Positions 1 to 10,315 of a stretch of 64,000 nucleotides of DNA are shown piece after piece (position 1 is the stretch's first letter; every line of letters starts with the position of its first letter). A program made the position numbers and the translations under genes. The DNA is taken from NCBI RefSeq assembly GCF_004571135.1, contig NZ_SPSB01000004.1, forward strand, positions 124,001-188,000. The letters run 5' to 3'. The notes beneath the pieces are model-generated. The model made no database searches. It saw only the letters and a list, made by a program, of their open reading frames with translations, and was not told the DNA's origin. This stretch comes from Algoriphagus kandeliae. GTDB lineage: Bacteria > Bacteroidota > Bacteroidia > Cytophagales > Cyclobacteriaceae.

Positions 1-924
1 AGACCTGATAAAACTGTTTTTGGTATCAAAAAGTAAGGCATTTCCTTCCACTACATTTCCTTCTTCATCCTTTTCCCGGATTTCATGAAGGCTTCTCCAT
101 GACCCTAAATCTGACCAGGTAAAATCTCCCAAGATGACATAGACATCAGAGGATTTTTCCATTAGCCCGTAGTCAACCGATATATTTTTGAATTGGGTGT
201 AGGCTTTGGATATAAACTCGGGTTCTTTGTCAGTTCCGAAATTCTCCATTCCTTCATGGAATACCTCTGCAAGGTCTGGCATGTGCTTTTCAAGGGCATG
301 AACCAAACTGGTACTTTTCCATACAAACATCCCGGAATTCCAGACAAAATCCCCACTTTCCAAAAAGGTTTTGGCAAGTTTCACGTTAGGCTTTTCTGTG
401 AAAGTCTTCACCTTCAAAGCCTCTTTTCCACTTCCCTCTACATATTGAATATACCCATATCCTGTTTCAGGTCTGTTTGGTTTAATCCCAATAGTAATTA
501 ACCTCTCTTCCGTCTGAGCAGCTTTAATTGCATTTTTAATGGCACTGAAAAATTTCCCCTCCTGCTGAATCAAGTGGTCTGAGGGCGTGATAATCATGCT
601 TGCACCAGGCTTTATAGAATGAATTTTATAGCCGGCATAGGCAATACAAGGTGCTGTATTTTTACGGTTGGGCTCACTTAGAATTTGGTGATCTTCCAAT
701 TCGGGAAGCTGTTCCTTTACCAAATGCACATATTTCCGATAGGTAATTACAAAAAACTGTTCAGGTTCGGCAATCTCTCGAAACCGATCGTAGGTCATTT
801 GGAGCAAAGTGCGTCCAGTGCCAAGAATATCTAAAAACTGTTTGGGTCTTTTTCTGCGACTATAGGGCCAAAAACGGGAACCAATCCCTCCCGCCATGAT
901 GACAATAAAAGGTTTTTCCTGCAT
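1..924 (-). CDS. manC: mannose-1-phosphate guanylyltransferase, 3' end cut by window
   Basis: Makes GDP-mannose from mannose-1-phosphate and GTP in the cytoplasm, for polysaccharide or glycan synthesis. Read leftward from the ATG at 924, the protein opens with the nucleotidyltransferase signature (VIMAGGIGSRFWPYS, then RPKQFLDIL). It continues with TPSDHLI and FTEKP followed by FVWNSGMFVW, which are typical of the ManC/GMP family. About 308 codons are present; the family is usually about 350-360 residues, so the C-terminus lies to the left of base 1. It sits 8 bases after the stop of kdsD on the same strand, so the two are probably co-transcribed for cell-envelope sugar synthesis. Family assignment is strong; the exact substrate is inferred. 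Confidence 0.9.
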   Translation of the reverse strand, partial: MQEKPFIVIMAGGIGSRFWPYSRRKRPKQFLDILGTGRTLLQMTYDRFREIAEPEQFFVITYRKYVHLVKEQLPELEDHQILSEPNRKNTAPCIAYAGYKIHSIKPGASMIITPSDHLIQQEGKFFSAIKNAIKAAQTEERLITIGIKPNRPETGYGYIQYVEGSGKEALKVKTFTEKPNVKLAKTFLESGDFVWNSGMFVWKSTSLVHALEKHMPDLAEVFHEGMENFGTDKEPEFISKAYTQFKNISVDYGLMEKSSDVYVILGDFTWSDLGSWRSLHEIREKDEEGNVVEGNALLFDTKNSFIRS

Positions 925-932
925 TGATTCGA

Positions 933-1901
933 TTAGACGATTCCTTCTCTCATAAGTTCATGAATATGGATAAATCCCGCAATATTTTCGCCATCTAGGA
1001 CAACCAGCTGTGTAATATTATGCTTTTTCATACTATTCAGAGCACGGATGGCATATTCGGATTTAGCTATTGTTTTGGGATTTCGTGTCATGATATCTCT
1101 AGCTACGAGAGATTGGATATCCAAGGTTTTTTGGAGCATCCTTCGAAGGTCTCCATCAGTTACAATTCCTACTAATTTCCCTTCCGAATCGACTACTCCT
1201 GTAGCTCCCAATCGCTTGCTGGAAATTTCCACGATCACGTCTGCAATTCCAGCAGTATCTCGAACCAAAGGGATTTCATCTTTTCGGATAATATCTTCCA
1301 CTTTTAGGTACAATTGCTTACCTAAAGACCCTCCCGGATGGTATTCTGCAAAATCTTCCGAAGTAAATCCTTTTGCTTCTAGAAGACATACTGCCAAAGC
1401 ATCCCCTAAGGCGAGATGTGCTGTCGTACTAGTGGTAGGTGCCAAATTAAGCGGACAAGCCTCCTCATCGATTGTGGCATTCAGGACATAAGTAGCTTGT
1501 TCTGCCAAATAGCTGTTAGTATTACTAACCAAGGCAACTAGCAGGGAACCTCTCTTTTTCAATAAGGGAACTAGCACTTTGATTTCGGGGGTATTTCCAC
1601 TTTTCGAAATACAAATCACCACATCTTCCTGCTGTACCATACCCAAATCTCCATGAATGGCATCGGCTGCATGCATGAATAAGGCAGGAGTACCAGTGGA
1701 ATTTAAGGTGGCTACAATTTTATTGGCGATGATGGCGCTTTTTCCTACCCCAGTGATCACTACCCTACCTTTTGAAGCTAAAATTGACTCTACACAAGCC
1801 TCAAAATCACCATTTAAAAATTCAATCAGGTTTTTAATTGCATTTGCTTCATTTTGCAAAACCCGCGTGGCAGTTTTTCTAATATTTTTCGCTAAATTCA
1901 A
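933..1901 (-). CDS. kdsD: KpsF/GutQ-type arabinose-5-phosphate isomerase
   Basis: Interconverts ribulose-5-phosphate and arabinose-5-phosphate, the first step towards Kdo for lipopolysaccharide. The 322-residue protein has an N-terminal SIS domain (GVGKSAIIANKI, then HAADAIHGDLGMV, then SKSGNTPE), followed by two CBS domains over the last third (one around VTDGDLRRML, the other ending in a HIHELM segment). This is the full KpsF/GutQ layout and usual length. The reading frame has no ATG near its start; a TTG at 1901 is the first usable codon after an in-frame TGA at 1917-1919. It lies about 30 bases downstream of a TACCTTTG promoter element, which favours that start. It precedes manC on the same strand. 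Confidence 0.9.
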   Translation of the reverse strand: MNLAKNIRKTATRVLQNEANAIKNLIEFLNGDFEACVESILASKGRVVITGVGKSAIIANKIVATLNSTGTPALFMHAADAIHGDLGMVQQEDVVICISKSGNTPEIKVLVPLLKKRGSLLVALVSNTNSYLAEQATYVLNATIDEEACPLNLAPTTSTTAHLALGDALAVCLLEAKGFTSEDFAEYHPGGSLGKQLYLKVEDIIRKDEIPLVRDTAGIADVIVEISSKRLGATGVVDSEGKLVGIVTDGDLRRMLQKTLDIQSLVARDIMTRNPKTIAKSEYAIRALNSMKKHNITQLVVLDGENIAGFIHIHELMREGIV

Positions 1902-1930
1902 CTTTACCTGCGTTATTCATTAATATTGTA

Positions 1931-1938
1931 CAAAGGTA
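1931..1938 (-). promoter_or_regulatory. Bacteroidota-type -7 element for kdsD
   Basis: Read on the minus strand this is TACCTTTG, an exact match to the TAnnTTTG -7 motif known for Bacteroidota sigma-A. It is 30 bases before the TTG start of kdsD. No clear TTG -33 box is visible at the usual spacing, so the call rests on the -7 motif and position. Confidence 0.5.
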
Positions 1939-1989
1939 TAAAAGTAATCCATCTATTGAGATTTTGACACCTGTTAATCACCCATTACA

Positions 1990-4170
1990 GTGGAAGAGAA
2001 AGTTAAATCGGAATTAAAGAAAATCTTTGGTTTTAGTCAATTCAGGGGCAACCAAGAACCTATCGTTGACAATCTTCTCAAAGATCGAAATACCTTCGTG
2101 ATTATGCCCACTGGAGCAGGAAAATCACTTTGTTATCAATTACCTGCGGTGGTCAGTGAAGGGACTGCGATTGTAATCTCACCCTTGATTGCATTGATGA
2201 AAAACCAAGTTGACCAACTCAACGCCATTGGAGTCAATGCCCATTTCTTGAACTCCACGCTAACCAAGTCGGAGTCAAACCGGGTCAAATCGGAAGTTTT
2301 AGCCGGAAAAACCAAGCTGCTTTATGTAGCGCCTGAATCCCTCACCAAGGAGGATAATATCGAGTTTCTAAAATCCGCTAAAATCAGCTTTGTGGCTATT
2401 GATGAAGCGCATTGTATTTCTGAATGGGGACATGATTTTCGTCCGGAATACCGGAAAATAAAATCCATTGTCGCCCAAATCGCACCAGAATTACCCATCA
2501 TTGCGCTGACAGCTACTGCTACTCCTAAAGTACAGCAGGACATCCAACGCAATCTTCACATGGAGAGCGCGGACTTGTTTAAATCCTCCTTTAATCGAAC
2601 TAATCTATTTTACGAAGTTCGGGCTAAAGTGAAAAACGAGACCAAAAAGCAGCTGATTAAGTTCATCAAATCTCATAAGGGCAAGTCTGGAATCATTTAT
2701 TGCCTCAGCCGAAAAAAGGTAGAGGAAATCGCCGACTTACTACGAGTCAATCAAATCAATGCTGCCCCTTATCACGCGGGATTAGAGCCCTCCGTCCGGA
2801 TGAAGAATCAGGATGACTTCCTCAATGAAGAAGTGGATGTGATCGTGGCTACCATTGCCTTTGGGATGGGCATAGACAAGCCTGATGTTCGCTATGTCAT
2901 TCACTATGATGTACCCAAATCTTTGGAGGGTTATTACCAAGAGACTGGACGGGCAGGTCGAGATGGTTTGGAAGGCCACTGCTTGATGTTTTATCGCTAT
3001 GAAGACATCATCAAGCTGGACAAATTCAACAAGGACAAAGCAGTCACTGAGCGGGAAAATGCTAAAATCCTCTTACAGGAGATGGCGGCCTATGCCGAAA
3101 CTGGAGTTTGTCGAAGGAAATTTATTCTCAATTATTTTGGAGAGACCTTAGAAGAGGATTGTGGCTATTGCGACAATTGCAAGCGGGAGCGAGAGACTTT
3201 CGAAGGAATGGAGCCACTGCAAACAGTCCTTGAAGCCGTAAAACAAACCCACGAACGATTTGGCTTGGATCATCTCGTAAATGTCATCTTGGGTGAGACC
3301 AATGATTACATCGAAAGCTACAAGCATAATGAACTTCCTGTCTATGGAAAAGGCAAAGGCGAGACTTCCAAAATCTGGACCTCTGTGATTCGTCAGGCCT
3401 TAGTGATGAATTTCCTTGAAAAGGATATTGAAAACTATGGCGTCATAAAAATAACTCCAAAGGGGTTTGATTTCCTTGAAAATCCATTTGAAGTCGATCT
3501 TTACAAGGATCATGACTATGAGCAGGAGATTCAAAATGAACAACCTGAATTGGATGTATCTGCCGGTGGAGTAGCCTATGATGAAAAGCTCTTTGAATTG
3601 CTCAAAGCTGAGCGTAAAAAAGTAGCAAAAGCAAAAGGACTGCCCCCCTATGTCATTTTCCAAGATCCTTCCTTGGAAGAAATGGCTACCCTCTACCCTA
3701 CCACACGGGAAGAGCTGGCACAAATCAATGGAGTGGGAATGGGAAAAGTCGCTAAATTTGGAGCGCCTTTCCTCAAACTCATTGCAAATTATGTGGAGGA
3801 AAATGAGATTGAAACGGCTTCTGAGGTTGTTGTAAAAACTGCCGGTGCTCGGTCTAAGGTGAAGATATCTATCATTCAACAGATTGACCGGAAAATTGAC
3901 CTAGATGAAATCGCCGAAAATCTCAATCTGAGTATGGATGAACTGCTTCAGGAAATAGAGCAGATTATCTACTCCGGAACCAAACTTAATATCGATTACT
4001 ACATTCATCACATCATGGATGAGGAACGTGAGGAGATCGTCCATGATTATTTTATGAATGCAGATAGCGACAACATTCAAGCTGCATTGGATGAACTTGA
4101 AGACGAAGATTTCGCAGAAGATGAGCTGCGAGTCTATCGAATCAAGTTTATTTCCGATCATGCTAATTAA
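1990..4170 (+). CDS. recQ: ATP-dependent DNA helicase RecQ
   Basis: 3'-5' DNA helicase of recombination and repair. Domains in order: helicase core with Walker A (MPTGAGKSLCYQ), DEAH box (IDEAHCISEWGHDFRPEY), SF2 motif III (ALTATAT) and motif VI (QETGRAGRDG); then the RecQ zinc-binding region with four cysteines (CRRKF ... CGYCDNC); a winged-helix region; and an HRDC domain (about residues 530-610, with QINGVGMGKVAKFG). A further C-terminal segment of about 100 residues is predicted helical and ends in an acidic stretch. The length of 726 residues fits Bacteroidota RecQ. It starts with GTG at 1990, divergent from kdsD, and is 14 bases before purD, suggesting an operon. Confidence 0.95.
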   Translation: MEEKVKSELKKIFGFSQFRGNQEPIVDNLLKDRNTFVIMPTGAGKSLCYQLPAVVSEGTAIVISPLIALMKNQVDQLNAIGVNAHFLNSTLTKSESNRVKSEVLAGKTKLLYVAPESLTKEDNIEFLKSAKISFVAIDEAHCISEWGHDFRPEYRKIKSIVAQIAPELPIIALTATATPKVQQDIQRNLHMESADLFKSSFNRTNLFYEVRAKVKNETKKQLIKFIKSHKGKSGIIYCLSRKKVEEIADLLRVNQINAAPYHAGLEPSVRMKNQDDFLNEEVDVIVATIAFGMGIDKPDVRYVIHYDVPKSLEGYYQETGRAGRDGLEGHCLMFYRYEDIIKLDKFNKDKAVTERENAKILLQEMAAYAETGVCRRKFILNYFGETLEEDCGYCDNCKRERETFEGMEPLQTVLEAVKQTHERFGLDHLVNVILGETNDYIESYKHNELPVYGKGKGETSKIWTSVIRQALVMNFLEKDIENYGVIKITPKGFDFLENPFEVDLYKDHDYEQEIQNEQPELDVSAGGVAYDEKLFELLKAERKKVAKAKGLPPYVIFQDPSLEEMATLYPTTREELAQINGVGMGKVAKFGAPFLKLIANYVEENEIETASEVVVKTAGARSKVKISIIQQIDRKIDLDEIAENLNLSMDELLQEIEQIIYSGTKLNIDYYIHHIMDEEREEIVHDYFMNADSDNIQAALDELEDEDFAEDELRVYRIKFISDHAN

Positions 4171-4184
4171 ATCGAAGTAATTAA

Positions 4185-5474
4185 ATGAATATACTATTGC
4201 TTGGAAGCGGAGGACGTGAACATGCCTTCGCTTGGAAGATTGTACAAAGTCCAAAATGTACTCAACTTTTTGTCGCCCCGGGAAATGCCGGAACAGCGGC
4301 GATAGCCACCAATTTATCCATTGGCGTTTCTGACTTTGATAAAATCAAATCTGCTATCCTAAATCACCAAATCGACTTAGTGGTAGTAGGCCCAGAAGAG
4401 CCCTTAGTGAAAGGTTTGGTTGATTATTTGGCTAGTGAGGAATCGACTCGATCTATTCCTGTAGTAGGCCCATCTAAGCTTGGAGCCACATTAGAAGGGA
4501 GTAAAGATTTTTCAAAGCGATTCATGCAGCGTCATCAAATCCCTACAGCAGCTTATGAGACCTTTGATGCAAACCAACTTGAGCAAGGCCTTGCTTATTT
4601 GGAAAAACAAAGTCTTCCCATCGTCCTGAAAGCAGACGGTTTGGCTGCAGGAAAAGGGGTTTTGATCTGCCAGACTTTGGAAGAAGCCAAAGATTCTCTC
4701 AAAGAAATGCTCTTGGATCAAAAATTCGGAGAAGCCTCCGCAAAGGTGGTGGTAGAAGAATTTTTGACCGGTATCGAACTTTCTGTATTTGTAGCAACAG
4801 ATGGTAAAAGTTATAAAATCCTCCCAGAGGCAAAAGACTACAAACGGATTGGAGAAGGAGATACAGGATTGAATACTGGAGGAATGGGAGCTGTGAGTCC
4901 GGTTATTTTCGCAGATAAGGACTTTATGGACAAAGTGGAAGAGCAAATTGTGAGACCTACCGTCGCTGGTTTGGCAGCAGAAGACATTCCTTACAAAGGA
5001 TTCCTTTTTATCGGTTTGATGAATAAAAATGGAGATCCATACGTTATTGAATACAATGTCCGAATGGGTGATCCGGAGACCGAAGCCGTTTTGCCTAGAA
5101 TTGAAAGTGATTTTGTGGACTTACTTTGGGCGATTGCTACCGAAAACCTCAAAGATTATGAGTTGGAAATTTCTCCTGATTATGCCACTACAGTCGTAAT
5201 GGTCAGCGGAGGCTATCCAGGAAGCTATCAAAAGGGGTTTGTAATTTCCCTCCCATCAGATGAGGAAAATACGACCATTTTCCATGCTGGAACGGGAAGA
5301 AATGAAACCGGAGATTTAACCAATCAAGGAGGAAGGGTATTAGCCATCACAGGTCGGGGAAAAGACCTGAGAGAGTCTTTGCAGCGGACCTTTTCAACAG
5401 TCGAAAAAATCAGCTGGAAAGACCACTATTATCGAAAGGATATCGGACAGGATATTCTCAAATTGATTAAATAA
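4185..5474 (+). CDS. purD: phosphoribosylamine--glycine ligase (GAR synthetase)
   Basis: Second step of purine synthesis: ATP-dependent joining of glycine to phosphoribosylamine. The 429-residue protein has the N-terminal MNILLLGSGGREHAFAW nucleotide-fold signature. It also has an ATP-grasp core (GSKDFSKRFM, then VLKADGLAAGKGV) and the PurD signature around RMGDPETEAVLPR. The length is normal. It follows recQ by 14 bases. purN and purH are elsewhere in the window rather than in one purine operon. Confidence 0.96.
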   Translation: MNILLLGSGGREHAFAWKIVQSPKCTQLFVAPGNAGTAAIATNLSIGVSDFDKIKSAILNHQIDLVVVGPEEPLVKGLVDYLASEESTRSIPVVGPSKLGATLEGSKDFSKRFMQRHQIPTAAYETFDANQLEQGLAYLEKQSLPIVLKADGLAAGKGVLICQTLEEAKDSLKEMLLDQKFGEASAKVVVEEFLTGIELSVFVATDGKSYKILPEAKDYKRIGEGDTGLNTGGMGAVSPVIFADKDFMDKVEEQIVRPTVAGLAAEDIPYKGFLFIGLMNKNGDPYVIEYNVRMGDPETEAVLPRIESDFVDLLWAIATENLKDYELEISPDYATTVVMVSGGYPGSYQKGFVISLPSDEENTTIFHAGTGRNETGDLTNQGGRVLAITGRGKDLRESLQRTFSTVEKISWKDHYYRKDIGQDILKLIK

Positions 5475-5511
5475 ACCCAAATCAAATCAGGACTTGGTCC
5501 TGTAGCAATAT

Positions 5512-6912
5512 ATGTCAGGATGTAGTAGCTGCTCCACCTCTACAGGAGGTACCGGAGGATGCCAGAATAACGGAACCTGCGGCACGAGCGATTGTAATAA
5601 AATGAATTCCTTTGACTGGTTGGCCCACATGGGGATTCCCGAAGTGGATAACTTTGACATTGTTGAAGTTAAATTCAAAGGAGGTCGAAAGGAATATTTC
5701 AGAAATGTTGATTATTTGGATCTTCACACAGGAGATCCTGTGGTAGTGGACGTACCAAGCGGACATCATATTGGCTATGTTTCCCTTCAGGGAGAATTGG
5801 TTCGCTTGCAAATGCAAAAACGAAAAATTCGGGATGATGATAATATCACCCGGATCTATCGCATTGCCAACCAAAAAGACCTTGAGAAATGGGAGGAAGC
5901 TAAAAACCGTGAAATCCCTTCCCTTTACCGTTGTCGCCAAATCATTCAGGAATTAGGGCTTAAAATGAAGCTGTCTGATGTGGAATATCAAGCAGATAAC
6001 AGTAAGGCGACTTTTTATTATTCCGCAGAAGAGCGGGTAGATTTCAGGGAATTAATCAAAATTCTAGCAGGGGAATTCCGAATCCGGGTAGAAATGCGCC
6101 AAATCAGCCTTCGCCAAGAAGCAGGAAGATTAGGAGGAATTGGTGTTTGTGGACGAGAATTATGCTGTTCCACTTGGCTTGTGGATTTCAAAAATGTCAG
6201 TACATCAGCAGCGAGATATCAAAACCTCAGCCTAAATCCATCCAAACTAAGTGGCCAATGTGGACGCCTGAAATGTTGCCTGAATTACGAATTGGACACC
6301 TACATCGAGGCTATCAAGAATATTCCAACCGTAGAAAAGCCTCTTCAAACGGAGCAAGGTCCTGCCAAGCTTCAGAAGACTGATATCTTCCGTCGATTGA
6401 TGTGGTTTAGCTACAATAACGATAATGACTGGCATAGCATCAGTTGTGATCGGGTAATTGAAATTTTGGAAATCAATGCCCAGGGAGGTAAAGTTTTCAA
6501 CCTTCAGGTGAATGAATCCACCGAACTGGAAGACATGGCTGCACAGTCTACTTTGGAATTGGAACTTTTGGATAAGAAGTTCTCCAAAAAGAAAAAGAAG
6601 AAGAAAAAGAACCGAAATAGGCCTCGTAATCAAGAAGCTCAACCTTCTAATTCCAATCAGCAGATCGGAAATGCTAAACAAGTAAATCAAAATGCTCCTC
6701 GGGAGGAAGCAAAGGCAAACAACAATCCAAACCAAAAGCGAAGGAACCCAAGAAGAAAACCACGGCAAAAACCGGATATTGGTTCCAATGAAACCAAAAA
6801 CCAAAATCAGGGAACGGCTTCAGCATCCGGTGATTCAAACAACTCACGTCAAAAACGTAGATTTCCACCTAGAAAGAACCAAAAACCTAATAATGGAAAA
6901 GGTGATGAATAA
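5512..6912 (+). CDS. ricT: RicT/YaaT-family PSP1-domain protein with basic disordered tail
   Basis: Member of the PSP1 C-terminal domain family. Bacillus RicT (YaaT) works with RicA and RicF in RNA processing through iron-sulphur clusters; the Bacteroidota role is not established here. The first 27 residues hold six cysteines in a Gly/Ser/Thr-rich stretch. The PSP1 core spans about residues 50-290 and carries two family cysteine motifs (GVCGRELCCSTW and GQCGRLKCCLNYE). From about residue 360 to 466 the protein becomes a low-complexity tail rich in Lys, Arg, Asn, Gln and Pro, starting with a run of lysines, probably disordered and RNA- or nucleoid-binding. It overlaps the start of gldH; this pairing recurs in gliding Bacteroidota. 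Confidence 0.85.
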   Translation: MSGCSSCSTSTGGTGGCQNNGTCGTSDCNKMNSFDWLAHMGIPEVDNFDIVEVKFKGGRKEYFRNVDYLDLHTGDPVVVDVPSGHHIGYVSLQGELVRLQMQKRKIRDDDNITRIYRIANQKDLEKWEEAKNREIPSLYRCRQIIQELGLKMKLSDVEYQADNSKATFYYSAEERVDFRELIKILAGEFRIRVEMRQISLRQEAGRLGGIGVCGRELCCSTWLVDFKNVSTSAARYQNLSLNPSKLSGQCGRLKCCLNYELDTYIEAIKNIPTVEKPLQTEQGPAKLQKTDIFRRLMWFSYNNDNDWHSISCDRVIEILEINAQGGKVFNLQVNESTELEDMAAQSTLELELLDKKFSKKKKKKKKNRNRPRNQEAQPSNSNQQIGNAKQVNQNAPREEAKANNNPNQKRRNPRRKPRQKPDIGSNETKNQNQGTASASGDSNNSRQKRRFPPRKNQKPNNGKGDE

Positions 6913-7357
6913 GTGGATAGGACTTCTATTTGCATTTTCAATCGTCTTGACATCCTGCTCTGAAAACAGGATATACGAAACCTATGAGACGATTTCTCCA
7001 AATGGCTGGGGAATGCAGGACAGCCTTATTTATGAGATTTCATCTATTTCAGAAAAGCCAAGTCAATCCTTAATAGGCGTTCGCTTTAAAGATGAGTACC
7101 CCTTTTCCAATTGCTATATCCGAGTGTTGATGCGGGATTCTTTGAAAAATATCCTGCAGGATGAATTGATCGATATCACCTTATTTGATCCTAAAGGAGA
7201 ACCACTAGGAGAAGGCTTTGGCAGTACTTATACAAAATTCGATACTGTCCCTCTTTCAATCAATGAGCAAACGGCTTCGGTTGTACTACTCCAATACATG
7301 CGGGAGGAACAATTAAAAGGGGTCGAAGCTGTTGGAATCAAGCTATTGAAAGAATAG
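6905..7357 (+). CDS. gldH: gliding motility lipoprotein GldH
   Basis: GldH is a lipoprotein needed for gliding in Flavobacterium and co-occurs with the gliding/type IX secretion machinery; its biochemical role is unknown. The 150-residue protein begins with a hydrophobic signal and a lipobox (LTSC) around residues 14-17. It continues with the N-terminal region typical of the family (RIYETYETI, then NGWG). The start is at 6905 (ATG) or 6893 (ATG, four codons earlier); both overlap the stop of the PSP1 gene at 6912, implying translational coupling. The frame stays open much further upstream inside the ricT tail, but that part is only a shadow of ricT. Confidence 0.8.
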   Translation: MNKWIGLLFAFSIVLTSCSENRIYETYETISPNGWGMQDSLIYEISSISEKPSQSLIGVRFKDEYPFSNCYIRVLMRDSLKNILQDELIDITLFDPKGEPLGEGFGSTYTKFDTVPLSINEQTASVVLLQYMREEQLKGVEAVGIKLLKE

Positions 7358-7389
7358 AAAAAGATTTTTAAGAAAGCCTTTCTGCTATT

Positions 7390-7494
7390 AGGCTGAACGA
7401 AGTCGACTGTCAGGCTGAACGAAGTCGAAGGTCGAGCTGAGCGGAGTCGATTGTCAGGCTGAGCGGAGTCGAAGCCCACTCCGCTCAATCTGAC
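7390..7494. repeat. four 22-bp tandem repeats ending in a hairpin
   Basis: Four units of exactly 22 bases begin at 7390, 7412, 7434 and 7456. Each is built on AGGCTGAACGAAGTCGA or the variant with GAGCGGAGTCGA. The last unit is followed after a four-base loop by a near-perfect inverted copy (7453-7471 against 7476-7494). The array fills the gap between convergent gldH and pgi, so the terminal hairpin could stop transcription from both sides. Similar CTGAGC-GGAGTCGA repeats are scattered in many Bacteroidota genomes. Confidence 0.8.
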
Positions 7495-7520
7495 AAAAAA
7501 AGGTAATAGATACTTTTATA

Positions 7521-9206
<1,686 letters not shown>

Positions 9207-9292
9207 TTATGCTTGGGGAATAAAGAATCTAATCCCGATGGAATGAAAATTTTATAATTGCTAAAAATAACCTGAATAGACTTTTTTAGCCA

Positions 9293-9324
9293 TAAAAAAG
9301 CCCGCAGGTATTTCCAACGGGCTT
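9293..9324 (-). terminator. rho-independent terminator after mlaD
   Basis: Stem AAGCCCG (9298-9304) pairs with CGGGCTT (9318-9324) around a 13-base loop. On the minus strand it is followed by a run of T, so it terminates the leftward mlaEFD operon 11 bases after the mlaD stop. Confidence 0.8.
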
Positions 9325-9334
9325 GAGATATGAA

Positions 9335-10315
9335 TTATTGGTTTTGTTCTTTTGCTTCTGCCTTAGCCTTCCTCTTGAATCCTTTTCGGAATGGCCAAGT
9401 ATATTCTAAGGCTTCCATTCCACGGTTCAGATTATAGGTAGCAGAGTCGGTATTAATCAAGGTGCTCTTTAAAGATTCAGCAAATTCCGGATCATTAAGA
9501 AGCAAACCTAGAGTATTATTCGGGTCATTGAGCTTTTCAGAAATATCAGTCAATTTCTGAGTCAAAGCCTCAGTATTTGCTGCTGCCGATTTAAAGCTCT
9601 CCATGGTTGCGCGTATATCCTGAGCAATTTCTTTATCGGTTACTAAATCATTGAACAGATTTCCTTCCTCATTTAACTTTCCAGAGAATCTATTCAATTC
9701 GTCCAACATGCGATTACTGTTGATACTAGCTCGGTTCAGGTTGGCCAAAATGGATTTAAAATTCTCAGCCAATAAGGAATCCGTCATCACAGCTCCTACA
9801 ATACCCTCTCCCTGCGCTAGCTTACTTGTCAACAGTTTGAGATCATTGGTAATTTCAACCAGGTTCTCATTGTTCACTTGAAGGGTTTCCATCATCTGAT
9901 CCGTATCCAAAGGCATCACCGCCTCCAATCTGTCTCCATCCTGAACTGGCGGAGCTTGAGTAGAACCGCCATAAATCACGATAATCTTATTTCCAATCAA
10001 ACCATCAGAACTGATGGTAGCCTTGGAATCCTTTCGAATAAATTCTGCTACTGATTCCTCCACGTTCATTTCAACCTCAACTTGGGAATCACCATAGAAG
10101 TTGATCTTACGCACGGTACCGATTTTTACACCTGAAAACCAGATATTATTTCCTGTCTGCAAACCGCCGATATCATCAAAAACAGCTTTAAGCGATATGG
10201 ATTTGACAAATTTTTTCTGCTGCCCTCCTAAAGTCAGAACTCCTGCTACAAGAATGGCAATTCCCAGAAAAACAAAGATTCCGACGATAACGGACCGTTT
10301 ATTTTCGCCTCTCAT
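9335..10315 (-). CDS. mlaD: MlaD-like MCE-domain substrate-binding protein
   Basis: Periplasmic lipid-binding part of an MCE transporter, anchored in the inner membrane. One N-terminal membrane helix (residues about 10-30, VIVGIFVFLGIAILVAGVL) is followed by a single MCE domain (about 38-115, with GLQTGNNIWFSGVKIGTV). A long helical C-terminal region (about 130-320) follows, which in relatives forms a bundle or tunnel. The 326 residues exceed E. coli MlaD but match Bacteroidota forms. Its start overlaps the mlaF stop by 4 bases. No mlaB or mlaC homologue is visible nearby. Confidence 0.88.
   Translation of the reverse strand: MRGENKRSVIVGIFVFLGIAILVAGVLTLGGQQKKFVKSISLKAVFDDIGGLQTGNNIWFSGVKIGTVRKINFYGDSQVEVEMNVEESVAEFIRKDSKATISSDGLIGNKIIVIYGGSTQAPPVQDGDRLEAVMPLDTDQMMETLQVNNENLVEITNDLKLLTSKLAQGEGIVGAVMTDSLLAENFKSILANLNRASINSNRMLDELNRFSGKLNEEGNLFNDLVTDKEIAQDIRATMESFKSAAANTEALTQKLTDISEKLNDPNNTLGLLLNDPEFAESLKSTLINTDSATYNLNRGMEALEYTWPFRKGFKRKAKAEAKEQNQ

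Noticed and set aside
6692-6904. Longer N-terminus for the gldH frame
   Set aside because: This part lies in the low-complexity ricT tail in another frame; a lipoprotein signal starts only at 6893 or 6905.
7390-7494. CRISPR array
   Set aside because: The units are contiguous 22-mers without unique spacers, and no cas genes are near.
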